From: Piezodorus guildinii
Taxonomy: Eukaryota; Arthropoda; Insecta; Hemiptera; Pentatomidae
Assembly: GCA_023052935.1 (NCBI GenBank)
Contig: CM041297.1
Location: 9,645,327 to 9,709,326, forward strand
Direction: 5' to 3'
DNA length: 64,000 nucleotides
The position numbers were made by a program, and so were the translations under genes. Under the pieces are notes generated by a model that was not told where the DNA came from, ran no database searches, and worked only from the letters and a program-made list of their open reading frames with translations. Position 1 is the stretch's first letter; each line of letters begins with the position of its first letter. Below are positions 63,881 to 64,000 of this stretch, in pieces.

Positions 63881-64000
63881 TAAATCCGTACAGATGAATG
63901 GCCGTAAACCGAAAGCGGATAGAATGGTAAGAGATGAGCAGCCGCCAGGTTTATAAATCCGATTAGTCTTCGTCCAAAAGGAATGAGGACGAAGGACATG

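Overview
The window looks like a repeat-dominated, AT-rich arthropod (most likely insect) chromosome segment. The reasons are the mix of Jockey-type and other non-LTR retrotransposons, a Ty3/gypsy element, a mariner relic, hammerhead-bearing Penelope-like repeats, tRNA-derived SINEs and long (TA)n/(CA)n microsatellites. I find no host protein-coding gene that I can defend. The few non-repetitive stretches are GC-richer islands of unknown function. Family names used here (HER, SINE-A/B/C, J1, J2) are mine.

Layout. 1-19 kb: relics of Jockey, mariner and a second non-LTR family, several copies of a ~0.9 kb hairpin-ended repeat (HER), SINEs, a 20 x 25 bp tandem array, an I-like retrotransposon insertion carrying apparent 3'-transduced DNA, and three hammerhead-ribozyme-like loci. 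19.4-24.6 kb (minus): near full-length Jockey-clade element J1 with an intact 898-residue ORF2 and a frameshifted ORF1. 25.3-30.6 kb (plus): Ty3/gypsy element with identical 181 bp LTRs but several coding lesions. 31.2-34.8 kb: an LTR-type element with 203 bp direct repeats and one unfamiliar 351-residue ORF. 35-48 kb: RT relics, another hammerhead locus, a truncated J1 copy with a 17 bp target duplication, HER copies, SINEs and a palindrome. 48.4-53.2 kb (minus): full-length Jockey-clade element J2 inserted into an older gypsy integrase sequence. 53.5-64 kb: dense HER copies, some nested or in tandem, plus 5'-truncated copies of J2 (59.7 kb) and J1 (61.2 kb).

Interactions. J1 and J2 encode ORF1 (PRE_C2HC plus zinc knuckles) and ORF2 (endonuclease plus reverse transcriptase); truncated copies with poly(A) tails and target duplications show both families have been active. 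SINEs and HER copies have no coding capacity and must be mobilised in trans. Nesting gives relative ages: gypsy integrase relic older than J2; HER older than SINE-A and the I-like insertion; the 4 kb RT relic older than SINE-C; the Penelope-like copy at 38.4 kb older than the J1 fragment.
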